Assembly: GCF_006494775.1 (NCBI RefSeq)
Contig: NZ_CP041146.1
Location: forward strand, 6,070,501 to 6,134,500
DNA: 64,000 nucleotides
Direction of reading: 5' to 3'
Source of the DNA: Nocardioides humi
GTDB taxonomy: Bacteria > Actinomycetota > Actinomycetes > Propionibacteriales > Nocardioidaceae
Numbering within the stretch: position 1 is the stretch's first letter; every line of letters begins with the position of its first letter. The notes beneath the pieces were generated by a model that worked only from the letters and a program-made list of their open reading frames with translations, was not told the origin of the DNA and did not search any database. Made by a program: the position numbers and the translations under genes. Below, piece after piece: positions 7,430-15,937 of the stretch.

Positions 7430-8434
7430 GTGACCGAGACGACGACCGTCGACATCCTGGGCGAGCCCTGGACGGCCGAGACGATCCCGCTGGAGGACGA
7501 CTTCGAGGGCGAGGTCGTCGCGACCCTGGTCGGCCGGAGGGCCGACGAGCCGACCGAGCTGGCGACCCTGCACGTCCACGGGTTCTCGGACTACTTCTTC
7601 CACACCGAGTACGCCGCCTGGTGGCTCGACCACGGCCACGACATGTACGGCCTCGACCTGCGCAAGTACGGCCGGTCGCTGCGTCCCCACCAGTCCGCGA
7701 CCTATGTCGCCGACCTCACGGACTACTTCGCCGAGCTCGATGCCGCCTGGGAGCGGATCACCGTGCGGGACGGCCACCGGCGGGTCGTGCTGTCGGGGCA
7801 CTCGACCGGAGGCCTCGTGGTCGCGCTGTGGGCCGACGACCGGCGGCCCGCCGAGCTGGCCGGGCTGCTGCTCAACTCGCCGTGGCTGGACCTGCAGGGG
7901 AAGGCCTGGATGCGCTCGCCCGTCGCCAACCGGGTCCTCGAGCAGGCCGGGCGGCGCCGGCCGCTGCAGGTGTTCCCCCGCGACGTCAGCGGCTACTACG
8001 GCCGGAGCCTGCACCGTGACCACCACGGCGAATGGGACTTCGACCTCACCTGGAAGCCGGTCGACTCGTTCCCCGTCCGGCTCGGCTGGCTGCGCGCCGT
8101 CCGCCAGGGGCAGGCCCGCCTCCACGCCGGGCTCGACGTGCCCGCGCCGGTGCTGGTGCTGTCCTCCGACCGCTCCGGGCACCCGCGGGCGATGGACGAG
8201 GAGGTCTTCTCGACCGACATCGTGCTCGACGTCGAGCAGATCCGGCGGTGGTCGGTCGCCGTCGGGCGGCACGTGACGTACGCCGCCGTGCCGGGCGCGG
8301 TGCACGACGTCGTCCTCTCCCGGAGCGAGCCGCGGGCACGGGCGTACGACGAGATCGAGCGCTGGCTGACGACGTACGTGCTCCGAGACCGCTCTCCGTC
8401 GCAAGCTCCGCCGGCTCAGTCGCAGGTGAAGTAG
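7430..8434 (+). CDS. Alpha/beta-hydrolase (serine hydrolase, lysophospholipase-like)
   Basis: The 334-residue protein is an alpha/beta hydrolase. HVHGFSDYFFHTEYA gives the oxyanion region, VLSGHSTGGLV (near residue 121) is the nucleophile elbow with the catalytic serine, LVLSSDRSGHP carries a plausible acid, and VPGAVHDVVLSRSEPR provides the late catalytic histidine. It resembles monoacylglycerol lipase-like actinobacterial hydrolases; the substrate is unknown. No signal peptide is seen. The GTG start is 6 nt after TAGACT (7418-7423), a leaderless arrangement. The 3' end overlaps the convergent DUF4190 gene by 19 bp. Confidence 0.82.
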   Translation: MTETTTVDILGEPWTAETIPLEDDFEGEVVATLVGRRADEPTELATLHVHGFSDYFFHTEYAAWWLDHGHDMYGLDLRKYGRSLRPHQSATYVADLTDYFAELDAAWERITVRDGHRRVVLSGHSTGGLVVALWADDRRPAELAGLLLNSPWLDLQGKAWMRSPVANRVLEQAGRRRPLQVFPRDVSGYYGRSLHRDHHGEWDFDLTWKPVDSFPVRLGWLRAVRQGQARLHAGLDVPAPVLVLSSDRSGHPRAMDEEVFSTDIVLDVEQIRRWSVAVGRHVTYAAVPGAVHDVVLSRSEPRARAYDEIERWLTTYVLRDRSPSQAPPAQSQVK

Positions 8435-8811
8435 CCGTCGGAGTCGGTGTAGCAGTCGTCGATCGAGTTCTCGGCCCACACGACGAGCGCGACGAACAGC
8501 ACGGCGCCGACGATGAACAGCGCGAACCCGAGCCAGCCGACGATGATGCCGGCGAGCGCCAGTCCCCCGCCCTGCTCGTTGGTGCGCTTCATCTGGCTCT
8601 TGGCGACGTGACCCAGGATCGCGCCGATGAAGCCGGTGAACCCGGCGCAGACGACGAGCGAGACGATGCTGACGACGAGCGAGGCGATCGCCATCCCGTT
8701 GGTCGCCGGGGGCGGGGTGTAGCCGTACGGCGCCGCCGGCTGTCCGTAGGGCTGGTTCGGCGGCTGGCCGTACGGCTGGTACGGGTCGTTGCCGGAGGGC
8801 GGAGTCGTCAT
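8416..8811 (-). CDS. DUF4190 membrane protein with Pro/Gly/Tyr-rich N-terminus
   Basis: The 131-residue protein has about 36 residues rich in proline, glutamine, glycine and tyrosine (repeated PYGQP units). Two hydrophobic segments follow (GMAIASLVVSIVSLVVCAGF and LALAGIIVGWLGFALFIVGAVLF), joined by GHVAKSQMKRT. That is the DUF4190 pattern. The C-terminus, DDCYTDSDGYFTCD, carries two cysteines that could form an extracytosolic disulfide. Function unknown; Pro-rich DUF4190 proteins are common and multi-copy in actinobacteria. Confidence 0.82.
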   Translation of the reverse strand: MTTPPSGNDPYQPYGQPPNQPYGQPAAPYGYTPPPATNGMAIASLVVSIVSLVVCAGFTGFIGAILGHVAKSQMKRTNEQGGGLALAGIIVGWLGFALFIVGAVLFVALVVWAENSIDDCYTDSDGYFTCD

Positions 8812-8861
8812 GCGGGCAAGGATCCCATGACCGCCGGTCGCCGGGGCACTATGTTCTCCCC

Positions 8862-9254
8862 ATGGCTGCAGCTTTCCGCATGGATCCCGTCACCGGACTC
8901 TCCGTCGGGCGCATCGTCATCGGCGTCGGCGCCCTGGCCGCTCCCTCGGCCACCGCGCGCGTGTTCGGGCTCGACCCGGCCGGCAACCCGCAGCTCGACT
9001 ACATGGGCCGGATGTTCGGCGCACGCGAGCTCGCGCTCGGCGCGGTGACGCTGGTGTCCCGGGGCGCCCTGCGGCGCAACCTGACCGTGGTCGGGATCGC
9101 GGTCGACGGGGCCGACCTCGCCAACGGGCTCATCGAGCTCGGTCAGCGCAATGTCACCAAGCTCGCCAGCGGGATGCTCGTCGGCGCCGCCGCCGGGGCC
9201 ATGGGCTCGGGGGTCCTCGCGCTGGTCCAGCGACGGGCCACGAAGGTCAGCTGA
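8862..9254 (+). CDS. DUF4267-like small membrane protein
   Basis: The 130-residue protein has about four weak hydrophobic helices (SVGRIVIGVGALAAPSA, FGARELALGAVTL, NLTVVGIAVDGADLANGLI, LVGAAAGAMGSGVLALV) and the GRMFGARELALG motif seen in DUF4267 proteins. No function is known. The ATG is 6 nt downstream of TATGTT (8850-8855) with no ribosome site, so it is probably leaderless. Its end overlaps the convergent TauE-like gene by 8 bp. Confidence 0.7.
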   Translation: MAAAFRMDPVTGLSVGRIVIGVGALAAPSATARVFGLDPAGNPQLDYMGRMFGARELALGAVTLVSRGALRRNLTVVGIAVDGADLANGLIELGQRNVTKLASGMLVGAAAGAMGSGVLALVQRRATKVS

Positions 9255-10053
9255 CCAGCACCACGACGGCCACCAGGCCGACGACGACGATCGCCGCGCG
9301 CAGCGCGACGGGGGGCAGCTTGCGGCCGACCGCGGCGCCCAGCAGGCCGCCGCACACCGAGCCGATCGCGATGAGCAGCACGATCAGCCAGTCGACCTTC
9401 GCCTCCGCCCCGAGCAGCCCGAGCTCGGCGACGACGACGAACACCAGCCCCGCGACGGCGTTGACGACGGCGACAAGCACGTTCTTCACGCCGTTGAGGC
9501 GCTGGAGGGCGTCCGCGATGCCGATGCCGAGCACGCCCATGAGCAGCACGCCCTGCGCGGCGCCGAAGTAGCCGCCGTACACGCCGGTGGCGAAGACGGC
9601 GATCGGCACCCACCACGAGCGCTCCACGGCGCTGGTCCGGCCGTCCGTCGCCTCGCCGCGCCGCTCCGCGCGGGCCGCGACCGCGCGCGAGAGGCGCGGC
9701 TGGAGGACCACGAGGCCGATCCCGAGCAGGATCAGGACGGGGACGACCGCCTCGAACGCCCCGGGCGGCAGGACGAGCAGGAGGACCGCGCCGGCCACGC
9801 CGCCGACCGTGGAGAACGCGAGCAGCCGCAGCAGTCGCTCGCGCTGGCCCACCAGCTCGCGGCGGTAGCCGAAGGCTCCCGCGATCGAGCCCGGCACCAG
9901 GCCGAGGCTGTTGGACATGTTGGCGGTGACGGGAGGTACGCCGAGCGCGAGCAGGGTCGGGAACGTGATCAGGGTGCCGGAGCCGACCACCGCGTTGATC
10001 GTGCCCGCACCGACGCCGGCCAGGAGGACGGCGACGATCTCGAGCGGCGTCAC
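9247..10053 (-). CDS. TauE/SafE-family membrane permease
   Basis: The 268-residue, strongly hydrophobic protein has about eight transmembrane segments in two repeats. Each repeat carries the TauE/SafE signature: GAGTINAVVGSGTLITFPTL near residue 15 and GVYGGYFGAAQGVLLMGVLG near 160. The family moves sulfite, sulfoacetate or other small organosulfur anions, and some members have other substrates; substrate not predictable. The GTG start overlaps the stop of the SPFH gene (GTGA), making it the third gene of an NfeD-SPFH-permease unit. Confidence 0.85.
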   Translation of the reverse strand: MTPLEIVAVLLAGVGAGTINAVVGSGTLITFPTLLALGVPPVTANMSNSLGLVPGSIAGAFGYRRELVGQRERLLRLLAFSTVGGVAGAVLLLVLPPGAFEAVVPVLILLGIGLVVLQPRLSRAVAARAERRGEATDGRTSAVERSWWVPIAVFATGVYGGYFGAAQGVLLMGVLGIGIADALQRLNGVKNVLVAVVNAVAGLVFVVVAELGLLGAEAKVDWLIVLLIAIGSVCGGLLGAAVGRKLPPVALRAAIVVVGLVAVVVLVS

Positions 10054-11120
10054 TCCGCGGGAGGCTCGCCTGCCGGGGGCTTGCCCGGGTGCGCGGCGCT
10101 CTCGGCCTCGGCGATCGCCTCCTGGACGACGGCCTCGCTGTTGCCGGTGAGCGGGGTCGCCGGCTCGGTCGGCCCCATGTCGACCCGCTTGGCCGGGCCG
10201 GGGGTCTCCTTGGGGATCCCGGCGATCTCGTGGATCGACGAGCCGAGGCCCTCGAGCGCCTTGGTGATCTCCGACGGGATGACCCACACCTTGTTGGCGT
10301 CGCCCTCGGCGATGCGCGGCATCATCTGGAGGTACTGGTAGGCCAGCAGCGACTGGTCGGGCCGGCCGTCGTGGATGGCCTGGAAGACCGTCTGGATGGC
10401 CTGTCCCTCGCCCTGGGCCCGCAGGATCTGCGCCTCGCGGTCGGCCTGCGCGCGCAGGATCTGCGACTCCCGCTCACCCTCCGCGTTGAGGATCGCGGAC
10501 TGCTTGTTGCCCTCCGCGGTGAGGATCGCCGACTGCCGCTGACCCTCGGCGGACAGCACGAGCGCGCGCTTGTCGCGCTCGGCGCGCATCTGCTTCTCCA
10601 TCGCGTCCTTGATCGACGGCGGCGGGTCGATGCCCTTGATCTCGACCCGCTTGACCTTGATCCCCCACCGGCCGGTGGTCTCGTCGAGCACGGCGGAGAG
10701 CCCGCTGTTGATCGACTCGCGGCTGGTCAGGGTCTGCTCGAGGTCCATCCCGCCGACCACATTGCGCAGCGTGGTCATGGTGAGCTGCTCGATGGCTTGG
10801 ATGTAGTTGGAGATCTCGTAGGTCGCCGCGATCGGGTCGGTCACCTGGAAGTAGATGACCGTGTCGATGTCGACCGTCAGGTTGTCCTCGGTGATGGCGG
10901 CCTGCGGCGGGAAGCTCACGACCTGCTCGCGCAGGTCGATGACGTAGCGGACCTTGTCGATGAACGGCACCACGAAGTTGAGGCCCGCCGGCAGGGTCTC
11001 CTTGTACTTGCCGAACCGCTCGACGATGCCGGTGTAGGCCTGTGGGACCACCCGGATCGCCTTCGCGACCACGGTGATCACCAGCAGGAGCAGGAGGACG
11101 AGCAGGACCAGGACGGTCAT
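10050..11120 (-). CDS. SPFH/Band 7 (stomatin-like) membrane-anchored scaffold protein
   Basis: The 356-residue protein has one N-terminal membrane helix (residues 3-20), the Band 7 domain from about 28 to 190 (VPQAYTGIVERFGKYKETLPAGLNFVVPFIDK), and then an alanine/glutamate/glutamine-rich coiled coil with tandem repeats of the type SAEGQRQSAILTAEGNKQ. A Pro-rich tail ends it. SPFH proteins oligomerise into membrane cages or microdomains and often work with an NfeD partner. Here the NfeD gene is immediately upstream with an ATGA overlap, the classical pairing. It resembles the YbbK/QmcA group. Confidence 0.9.
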   Translation of the reverse strand: MTVLVLLVLLLLLVITVVAKAIRVVPQAYTGIVERFGKYKETLPAGLNFVVPFIDKVRYVIDLREQVVSFPPQAAITEDNLTVDIDTVIYFQVTDPIAATYEISNYIQAIEQLTMTTLRNVVGGMDLEQTLTSRESINSGLSAVLDETTGRWGIKVKRVEIKGIDPPPSIKDAMEKQMRAERDKRALVLSAEGQRQSAILTAEGNKQSAILNAEGERESQILRAQADREAQILRAQGEGQAIQTVFQAIHDGRPDQSLLAYQYLQMMPRIAEGDANKVWVIPSEITKALEGLGSSIHEIAGIPKETPGPAKRVDMGPTEPATPLTGNSEAVVQEAIAEAESAAHPGKPPAGEPPAE

Positions 11121-11590
11121 CGGGGCTCCTCGAGTTCGGGGGCGGACACGGGACGGACATGGGCCGTGGCGCCGACGATGGAGACGACCTCCACCGTCTC
11201 GCCGACGCCGAGCGCCGAGCCCGCGGGCTCCGCGACGGCCAGCCAGGACTCGCCGCCGATCTTGACCCGGCCGGGCCGGTGCTCGGACACGGGCTCGGTG
11301 ACGATGCCGCGGCTGCCGACCAGGCTGGCCGGCCCGAGGACCAGCTCGGGCCCGCCGTGGAGGCGGCGTACCAGCTGCGGGCGGACCGCGGCGAGCAGCA
11401 GCACCGACGCGGCCGAGGCGACCAGCACCTGGACGACGACGTTGTCGGTCACCAGCGCCGTCGCGACCCCGGCGAGGGCGCCGCCCGCCAGCATCAGCAG
11501 GAACAGGTCCAGGCTCAGCAGCTCGGCGAGGGCCAGCACGAAGGCCGCGCCCAGCCACGCTTCCCAGAGATGGTCGCGCAGCCAGTCCAT
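11117..11590 (-). CDS. NfeD-family membrane protein, short form
   Basis: The 157-residue protein lacks the ClpP-like protease domain of long NfeD proteins. It has hydrophobic segments at about 10-60, then a C-terminal OB-fold domain (GPASLVGSRGIVTEPVSEHRPGRVKIGGESWLAVAE). Short NfeD proteins partner with SPFH scaffolds at the membrane; the next gene is such a scaffold and overlaps it by 4 bp. The ATG is 6 nt after a leftward TAGGCT box (11597-11602), so it is probably the leaderless first gene of the three-gene operon. Confidence 0.86.
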   Translation of the reverse strand: MDWLRDHLWEAWLGAAFVLALAELLSLDLFLLMLAGGALAGVATALVTDNVVVQVLVASAASVLLLAAVRPQLVRRLHGGPELVLGPASLVGSRGIVTEPVSEHRPGRVKIGGESWLAVAEPAGSALGVGETVEVVSIVGATAHVRPVSAPELEEPR

Positions 11591-11638
11591 GAACGAAGCC
11601 TAGTGGAGAGGCCTCCATCGCCGGCAGGCGCGCCGAGG

Positions 11639-11779
11639 TCAGGGGGTCCACCGCAGGACGCCCCGCTCGATCTCCGACCGCAGCTCGTCCACCAGCCGCA
11701 CCGCCTCCTCGGGGCTCTCCACCCGCACCTTGTGCCTCAGGCGCGGCGTGCCCAGGCGGATCTCGAAGACGCCGATCAT
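11639..11779 (-). CDS. Small conserved-looking protein, 46 residues
   Basis: A short frame just downstream of the ABC ATPase gene encodes MIGVFEIRLGTP, then a basic strand (RLRHKVRV) and an acidic/amphipathic helix (ESPEEAVRLVDELRSEIERG), ending VLRWTP. The strand-strand-helix pattern and actinobacterial codon use suggest a real small protein. An upstream in-frame stretch back to the ATPase stop has no ATG or GTG, so the ATG at 11777-11779 is the only good start. No good ribosome site is visible. Function unknown. Confidence 0.42.
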   Translation of the reverse strand: MIGVFEIRLGTPRLRHKVRVESPEEAVRLVDELRSEIERGVLRWTP

Positions 11780-11842
11780 GGCCGTGACGATCAGGTCCTC
11801 CCGACCGCTCGGCGCACGGACCTTGGCCTCCCCGGTGGGCGC

Positions 11843-12640
11843 TCAGCCCCGGTGGTGGTGCTTGCGCCGCGCGGCGTACCGGCCGTCGTGCTGCTCGAGC
11901 ACCAGCGGCATGCCGAAGGTCGCGGAGAGGGCCTCGGCGGTCAGGGTGTCGTCCAGGGGACCCTGGGCGACGACCCGGCCGTCGCGCAGCATGATCACGT
12001 GGGTGAAGCCGGGAGGGATCTCCTCGACGTGGTGGGAGACCAGGACGGTCGCCGGGGACAGCGGGTCGTAGGCGAGGACGGACAGGGTCGAGACGAGGTC
12101 CTCGCGGCCGCCGAGGTCGAGGCCGGCGGCCGGCTCGTCGAGGAGCAGCAGCTCGGGGTCGGTCATCAGGGCGCGGGCGATCTGGACCCGCTTGCGCTCC
12201 CCCTCGCTGAGGGTGCCGTAGGTGCGGTCCGCGAGCGCGGCGACGCCGACCTCCCGCAGCAGCGCGTCGGCGCGGGCGTGGTCGACGTGCTCGTAGTCCT
12301 CGCGCCAGCGCCCGAGCACGGCGTACGACGCCGTCAGCACCAGGTCGCGCACGGTCTCGTTGCGCGGGATCTGCTCGGCGACCGCGGCGCTGGAGACGCC
12401 GATCCGGGGCCGCAGCTCGAACACGTCGACCGTGCCGAGCAGCTCGCCGAGCAGCCCGACCGCCCCGGAGGTGGGGTGCAGCTGCGCGGCGGCGATCTGC
12501 ATCAGGGTGGTCTTGCCGGCGCCGTTGGCGCCCAGCACGATCCACCGCTCGCCCTCGCGGACGACCCAGCTGACGCGGTCGAGCAGCGTGGCCTGCCCAC
12601 GGCGTACGGTCACCTCGGCGAGCTCCAGCACGGCGGACAT
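11843..12640 (-). CDS. ABC transporter ATP-binding protein, stand-alone (ModF/YlmA-like)
   Basis: The 265-residue ATPase has Walker A GANGAGKTTLMQ near residue 39, signature TLSEGERKR (in place of LSGGQ) near 145, Walker B LLLLDEPAAGLD near 167, and the H-loop VLVSHHVEEI near 200. It ends in a His/Arg-rich tail. No permease gene is next to it, and the family of stand-alone actinobacterial ATPases of this type has no agreed substrate. The ATG lies 7 nt after a leftward TAAGGT box (12648-12653), a leaderless start. Confidence 0.85.
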   Translation of the reverse strand: MSAVLELAEVTVRRGQATLLDRVSWVVREGERWIVLGANGAGKTTLMQIAAAQLHPTSGAVGLLGELLGTVDVFELRPRIGVSSAAVAEQIPRNETVRDLVLTASYAVLGRWREDYEHVDHARADALLREVGVAALADRTYGTLSEGERKRVQIARALMTDPELLLLDEPAAGLDLGGREDLVSTLSVLAYDPLSPATVLVSHHVEEIPPGFTHVIMLRDGRVVAQGPLDDTLTAEALSATFGMPLVLEQHDGRYAARRKHHHRG

Positions 12641-12670
12641 GCGAGCCACCTTAGCCAGTAGGGTCGGCGG

Positions 12671-13420
12671 GTGAGCGCCCTCCCCGTGTCCGCCCGGCTG
12701 GCCTGGTGGGGAACGGCCTGGCTGCGCGGACGGGTCGGTCCCGACGAGGTCCTCGACGCCGTCCACGGCGACGATGTGACCCATGTCGTGAGCGCTGCGG
12801 ACGGGCCCTCGTCGCTGCTGCTCGAGCTGGCGGCGGCGCGCAACCACGGCGCCGACGCGGTCGCGGCGGCGTTCCCCGCGCCGGGCGACCCGGCCGGGCT
12901 GCGGGGGCCACGGGAGCTGACCACCGCGGCGGTCGAGGCCGGCGAGGTGGCGCTGCTGCCCGGCTCCCTGCCCGGCATCGGGCTGGTGCCACGGCAGGTC
13001 GGCCGGGCGGTCGAGTGGACCGTGCTGACGGCCGAGCGCCGGCCGCCGTCGGACCTCGGCGAGGCCGACCGGCAGCTGCGGGCGGCGTTGCTGACGGCCG
13101 CGAACGTGCTCGCGGACCTCGACGTCGCCCGATGGCAGCCGCTGGTGGCCGACGAGCTGCACGACCTGCGGGCCGGCATACCGCTGGCCGCTCCCCCGGG
13201 TACGCCGGGCCGCTGCGTCGACCTCGCCGGCCGGGCCCTGCACCTCGAGCGGGTCGTGGGGCTCGCGCTCCAGGACGACGGCGGCGCCCTCTCCACCGGC
13301 GACGCGGCCGCGCGCCGGGCCGCACTGGAGCCGCTGGAGCGCGCGGCACGGCATGCGCTCACCGCGGCCTGCTCGCCCGACGGCTGGCCACCGTCGTCCG
13401 ACGACCCGTCCCACCGGTAG
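12671..13420 (+). CDS. Conserved actinobacterial protein of unknown function
   Basis: The 249-residue, Ala/Leu-rich soluble protein shows no membrane helix or signal peptide and no catalytic motif I recognise. It is predicted mostly helical, with segments such as LAWWGTAWLRGRVGPDEVLDAV and a conserved-looking VEWTVLTAERRPP. The GTG start is 6 nt after TAGGGT (12659-12664), so it is probably leaderless. It sits 14 bp before serB on the same strand and could be co-transcribed with it; the role is unknown. Confidence 0.65.
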   Translation: MSALPVSARLAWWGTAWLRGRVGPDEVLDAVHGDDVTHVVSAADGPSSLLLELAAARNHGADAVAAAFPAPGDPAGLRGPRELTTAAVEAGEVALLPGSLPGIGLVPRQVGRAVEWTVLTAERRPPSDLGEADRQLRAALLTAANVLADLDVARWQPLVADELHDLRAGIPLAAPPGTPGRCVDLAGRALHLERVVGLALQDDGGALSTGDAAARRAALEPLERAARHALTAACSPDGWPPSSDDPSHR

Positions 13421-13434
13421 CGTTGCGCCCCGCC

Positions 13435-14658
13435 ATGAGTCCTCACGATGCAGCGGACGACACGCTCCTGATCACCGTCACCGGCGCCGACCGGCCCGGC
13501 GTCACCTCCGCGGTGCTCGAGAGCCTGGCCGGCTCCGGGGTGAGCGTCGTCGACCTCGAGCAGATCCTGATGCGCGGCCGGCTGGTCCTCGGCGTGCTCG
13601 TCACGGCCCCGCGCGACCGGAAGAGGCTGCGGCGCCGGCTCGAGTCCAGCGTCGAGGCGCTCGGCATGACCGTCGAGGTCGAGAAGGGCTCGGGCGACAA
13701 CCGCTCCCGCCACGAGGACCGTGCCCACGTCACCGTCATCGGCGCTCCGCTCCGGGCGTCCGCGATGGCGGCCATCGCCGGGCGGATCGCCGACTGCGGC
13801 GGCAATATCGACCGGATCGAGCGGATGGCCCGCTACCCCGTCACGGCCATCGAGCTCGACGTCTCGGGCGCGCCGCCCGCCCAGCTGCGTCAGCTGCTCG
13901 CGGTCGACGCCGCCGCCCACGGCATCGACGTCGCCGTCCAGCCGGCCAACCTGCTGCGCCACGGCGTGCGCCTGATCGTGATGGACGTCGACTCGACGCT
14001 GATCCAGGGCGAGGTGATCGAGATGCTCGCCGAGCACGCCGGCTTCGGCCCGGAGGTCGCCGACGTCACCGAGCGGGCGATGCGCGGGGAGCTCGACTTC
14101 GAGCAGTCGCTGCGGGCCCGGGTCAAGCTGCTCGCCGGGCTCGACGCGTCCGTCCTCGACGAGGTGTACGACGCCATCGTGGTGAACCCGGGAGCGCGGA
14201 CCATGGTGCGCACGCTGCGCCGGCTGGGGTACCGGTTCGCGATCGTCTCGGGCGGGTTCAGCCAGATCACCGACCGGCTGGCGACCGACCTCGGCATCCA
14301 CCGCTCGCGCGCCAACACCCTCGAGATCGTGGACGGGCGGCTGACCGGCGAGGTGGTCGGGCCCGTCGTCGACCGGGCCGGGAAGGCGCAGGCGCTGCGG
14401 GAGTTCGCCGCCGACCTCGGCGTACCGGAGGCCGCCACGATCGCGATCGGCGACGGCGCCAACGACCTCGACATGCTCGCCGCCGCCGGGCTCGGCATCG
14501 CCTACAACGCCCGGCCGGTCGTCCGCGAGGCCGCCGACACCGCGCTGAACGTGCCCTATCTGGACGCGATCATGTACCTGCTCGGCATCAGCCGCGAGGA
14601 GATCGAGGCGGCCGACGCCGCGGCGGGCATCGTCACGCCGGCCCCGCCGCTGGGGTGA
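13435..14658 (+). CDS. serB: Phosphoserine phosphatase with two N-terminal ACT-like domains
   Basis: The 407-residue enzyme dephosphorylates O-phosphoserine to serine, the last step of serine synthesis. Two ACT-like regulatory domains occupy about residues 8-85 (LLITVTGADRPGVTS) and 98-175 (VTVIGAPL). The HAD phosphatase domain follows: motif I VMDVDSTLIQGE near residue 182 with the nucleophile Asp, motif II IVSGGFSQI with the serine near 275, and motif IV AIGDGANDLDML near 340. The long two-ACT form matches mycobacterial SerB2. Its stop codon directly abuts the convergent sixA stop codon. Confidence 0.93.
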   Translation: MSPHDAADDTLLITVTGADRPGVTSAVLESLAGSGVSVVDLEQILMRGRLVLGVLVTAPRDRKRLRRRLESSVEALGMTVEVEKGSGDNRSRHEDRAHVTVIGAPLRASAMAAIAGRIADCGGNIDRIERMARYPVTAIELDVSGAPPAQLRQLLAVDAAAHGIDVAVQPANLLRHGVRLIVMDVDSTLIQGEVIEMLAEHAGFGPEVADVTERAMRGELDFEQSLRARVKLLAGLDASVLDEVYDAIVVNPGARTMVRTLRRLGYRFAIVSGGFSQITDRLATDLGIHRSRANTLEIVDGRLTGEVVGPVVDRAGKAQALREFAADLGVPEAATIAIGDGANDLDMLAAAGLGIAYNARPVVREAADTALNVPYLDAIMYLLGISREEIEAADAAAGIVTPAPPLG

Positions 14659-15168
14659 TCAGCCCCGGCCGACGTGGAAGGCGCGGAGCCGGCACCCCAT
14701 CGGCACGACGTCCGACCACGAGCCCTCGAGCGTGAACACCGCGGCGGCACCGGTCGGGAAGCTCGCGAGCTCGGCGGCGCCGGTCGCCTCGCCCTCGCCG
14801 TCGTCGAGCAGCTGGACGAGCATCGCCATGGTGGGGTTGTGCCCGATCACGACGACGGTCGCGGCCTCGTCGGGCGTGCTGTGCACCAGCTCCAGGACAC
14901 CGCTCTCGTCGGTGCCGTAGAGGTTGCCGTCGAGCTGCGGCGCGAGGCCCCATCCGGCGCCGGCGGCGACGACGTCCCAGGTCTCGCGGGTGCGGGCGGC
15001 GTACGACACGTAGGCGACATCCGGGACCACGCCGTTCGCGCCCAGCCACGCGCCGAGAGCGCGCCCGTCCTCCCGGCCGCGGGCGCTCAGCACGCGCTCG
15101 ACGTCGGAGGGGGCGAACTGCTCGGCCTTGGCGTGTCGGACGACGACGAGCAGCCGTTGCTTCTCCAC
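14659..15168 (-). CDS. SixA-type histidine phosphatase family protein
   Basis: The 169-residue protein is a histidine (phosphoglycerate-mutase-like) phosphatase with VVRHAKAEQ near residue 10 (RHG-type motif with the phospho-accepting histidine), a VSYAARTRET arginine motif near 55, and VVIGHNPTM near 110 with the second catalytic histidine. That is the short SixA layout, known to act on phosphohistidine proteins; the target here is unknown. The GTG start follows a leftward TACGAT box (15175-15180) by 6 nt, so the mRNA is probably leaderless. Confidence 0.85.
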   Translation of the reverse strand: MEKQRLLVVVRHAKAEQFAPSDVERVLSARGREDGRALGAWLGANGVVPDVAYVSYAARTRETWDVVAAGAGWGLAPQLDGNLYGTDESGVLELVHSTPDEAATVVVIGHNPTMAMLVQLLDDGEGEATGAAELASFPTGAAAVFTLEGSWSDVVPMGCRLRAFHVGRG

Positions 15169-15173
15169 CCGGG

Positions 15174-15180
15174 CATCGTA
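15174..15180. promoter_or_regulatory. Overlapping divergent -10 boxes between sixA-like and ywaF-like genes
   Basis: The 17-bp gap between the two divergent starts holds TACGAT on the minus strand (15175-15180, 6 nt from the GTG) and CATCGT on the plus strand (15174-15179, 6 nt from the ATG). The two hexamers occupy the same bases, so both genes seem to be read as leaderless mRNAs from back-to-back overlapping promoters. Confidence 0.45.
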
Positions 15181-15185
15181 GACCC

Positions 15186-15863
15186 ATGCCCCAGTACGGA
15201 ATCACCCATCTGATGCCGCTCGCGGTGTTCGCGGTGGGACTGGTGGTCGTGGTGGTGCTGGGGCGCCGGCACGCGTCGTACGACGGCCCCACCCGGTTCA
15301 GCCGGACCTGCGCCCTGCTCATCCCGATCGCGACCGTGCCGCTCCAGGTGATCGACCTGGTGTTCAACTTCGAGCTCGGGGTGACCCTGCCGCTGCACCT
15401 GTGCGATCTCGCGTGGATCGCGGCGACCTGGGCGCTGTGGACGCACCGGCCCTTCCCGGTGGCGCTGACCTTCTTCTGGGGGCTGACCCTCACGATCCAG
15501 GGGATCGTCACGCCGTCGCTCAACGAGGACCTGCCGCACCCGCGCTACTTCGCGTTCTGGGCCCTGCACCTGCTCATCGTGTGGGCGGCCGTCTACCTCG
15601 TGGTGGGACTGCGCCTGGTGCCGCGCTGGCGCGACTACCGGGCCGCCGTCGCCACCACGCTGCTGTGGGTCGTCGTGGCATACGTCTTCAACCTGGTCGC
15701 CGACACCAACTACGGCTACCTGATGCGCAAGCCGGGGCGCTCGCTCCTCGACCTGCTCGGGCCGTGGCCGTGGTATGTCGTCGAGGAGATCGCGATCGTG
15801 CTGGCGGTGTGGGCGCTGATGACCGCGGCCGCGCGGCGGTGGCTGCCATCACGACGGCCGTAA
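15186..15863 (+). CDS. YwaF-family (TIGR02206) integral membrane protein
   Basis: The 225-residue protein has about seven hydrophobic segments. Family marks include LPLHLCDLAWIAA near residue 65, GIVTPSLNEDLPHPRYFAFW near 105, and NLVADTNYGYLMRKPGRSLLDLLGPWPWY near 170. TIGR02206 proteins such as Bacillus YwaF have no established function. The gap downstream to fabI holds a long hairpin. Confidence 0.85.
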   Translation: MPQYGITHLMPLAVFAVGLVVVVVLGRRHASYDGPTRFSRTCALLIPIATVPLQVIDLVFNFELGVTLPLHLCDLAWIAATWALWTHRPFPVALTFFWGLTLTIQGIVTPSLNEDLPHPRYFAFWALHLLIVWAAVYLVVGLRLVPRWRDYRAAVATTLLWVVVAYVFNLVADTNYGYLMRKPGRSLLDLLGPWPWYVVEEIAIVLAVWALMTAAARRWLPSRRP

Positions 15864-15877
15864 CCACGGGGCGGGGT

Positions 15878-15933
15878 CCCCGCGGAGTTGTTCGCGGAGG
15901 AGCGAAGCGGGGGAAGCGAAGAACTCCGTGGGG
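15878..15933. terminator. Long imperfect hairpin between convergent ywaF-like and fabI genes
   Basis: The arms CCCCGCGGAGTTGTTCG (15878-15894) and CGAAGAACTCCGTGGGG (15917-15933) pair over 17 bp with one G-T wobble and one mismatch, around a 22-nt loop. The hairpin is symmetric between two convergent stops, as expected of a bidirectional terminator, though it has no T-tract. Confidence 0.55.
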
Positions 15934-15937
15934 TGCC

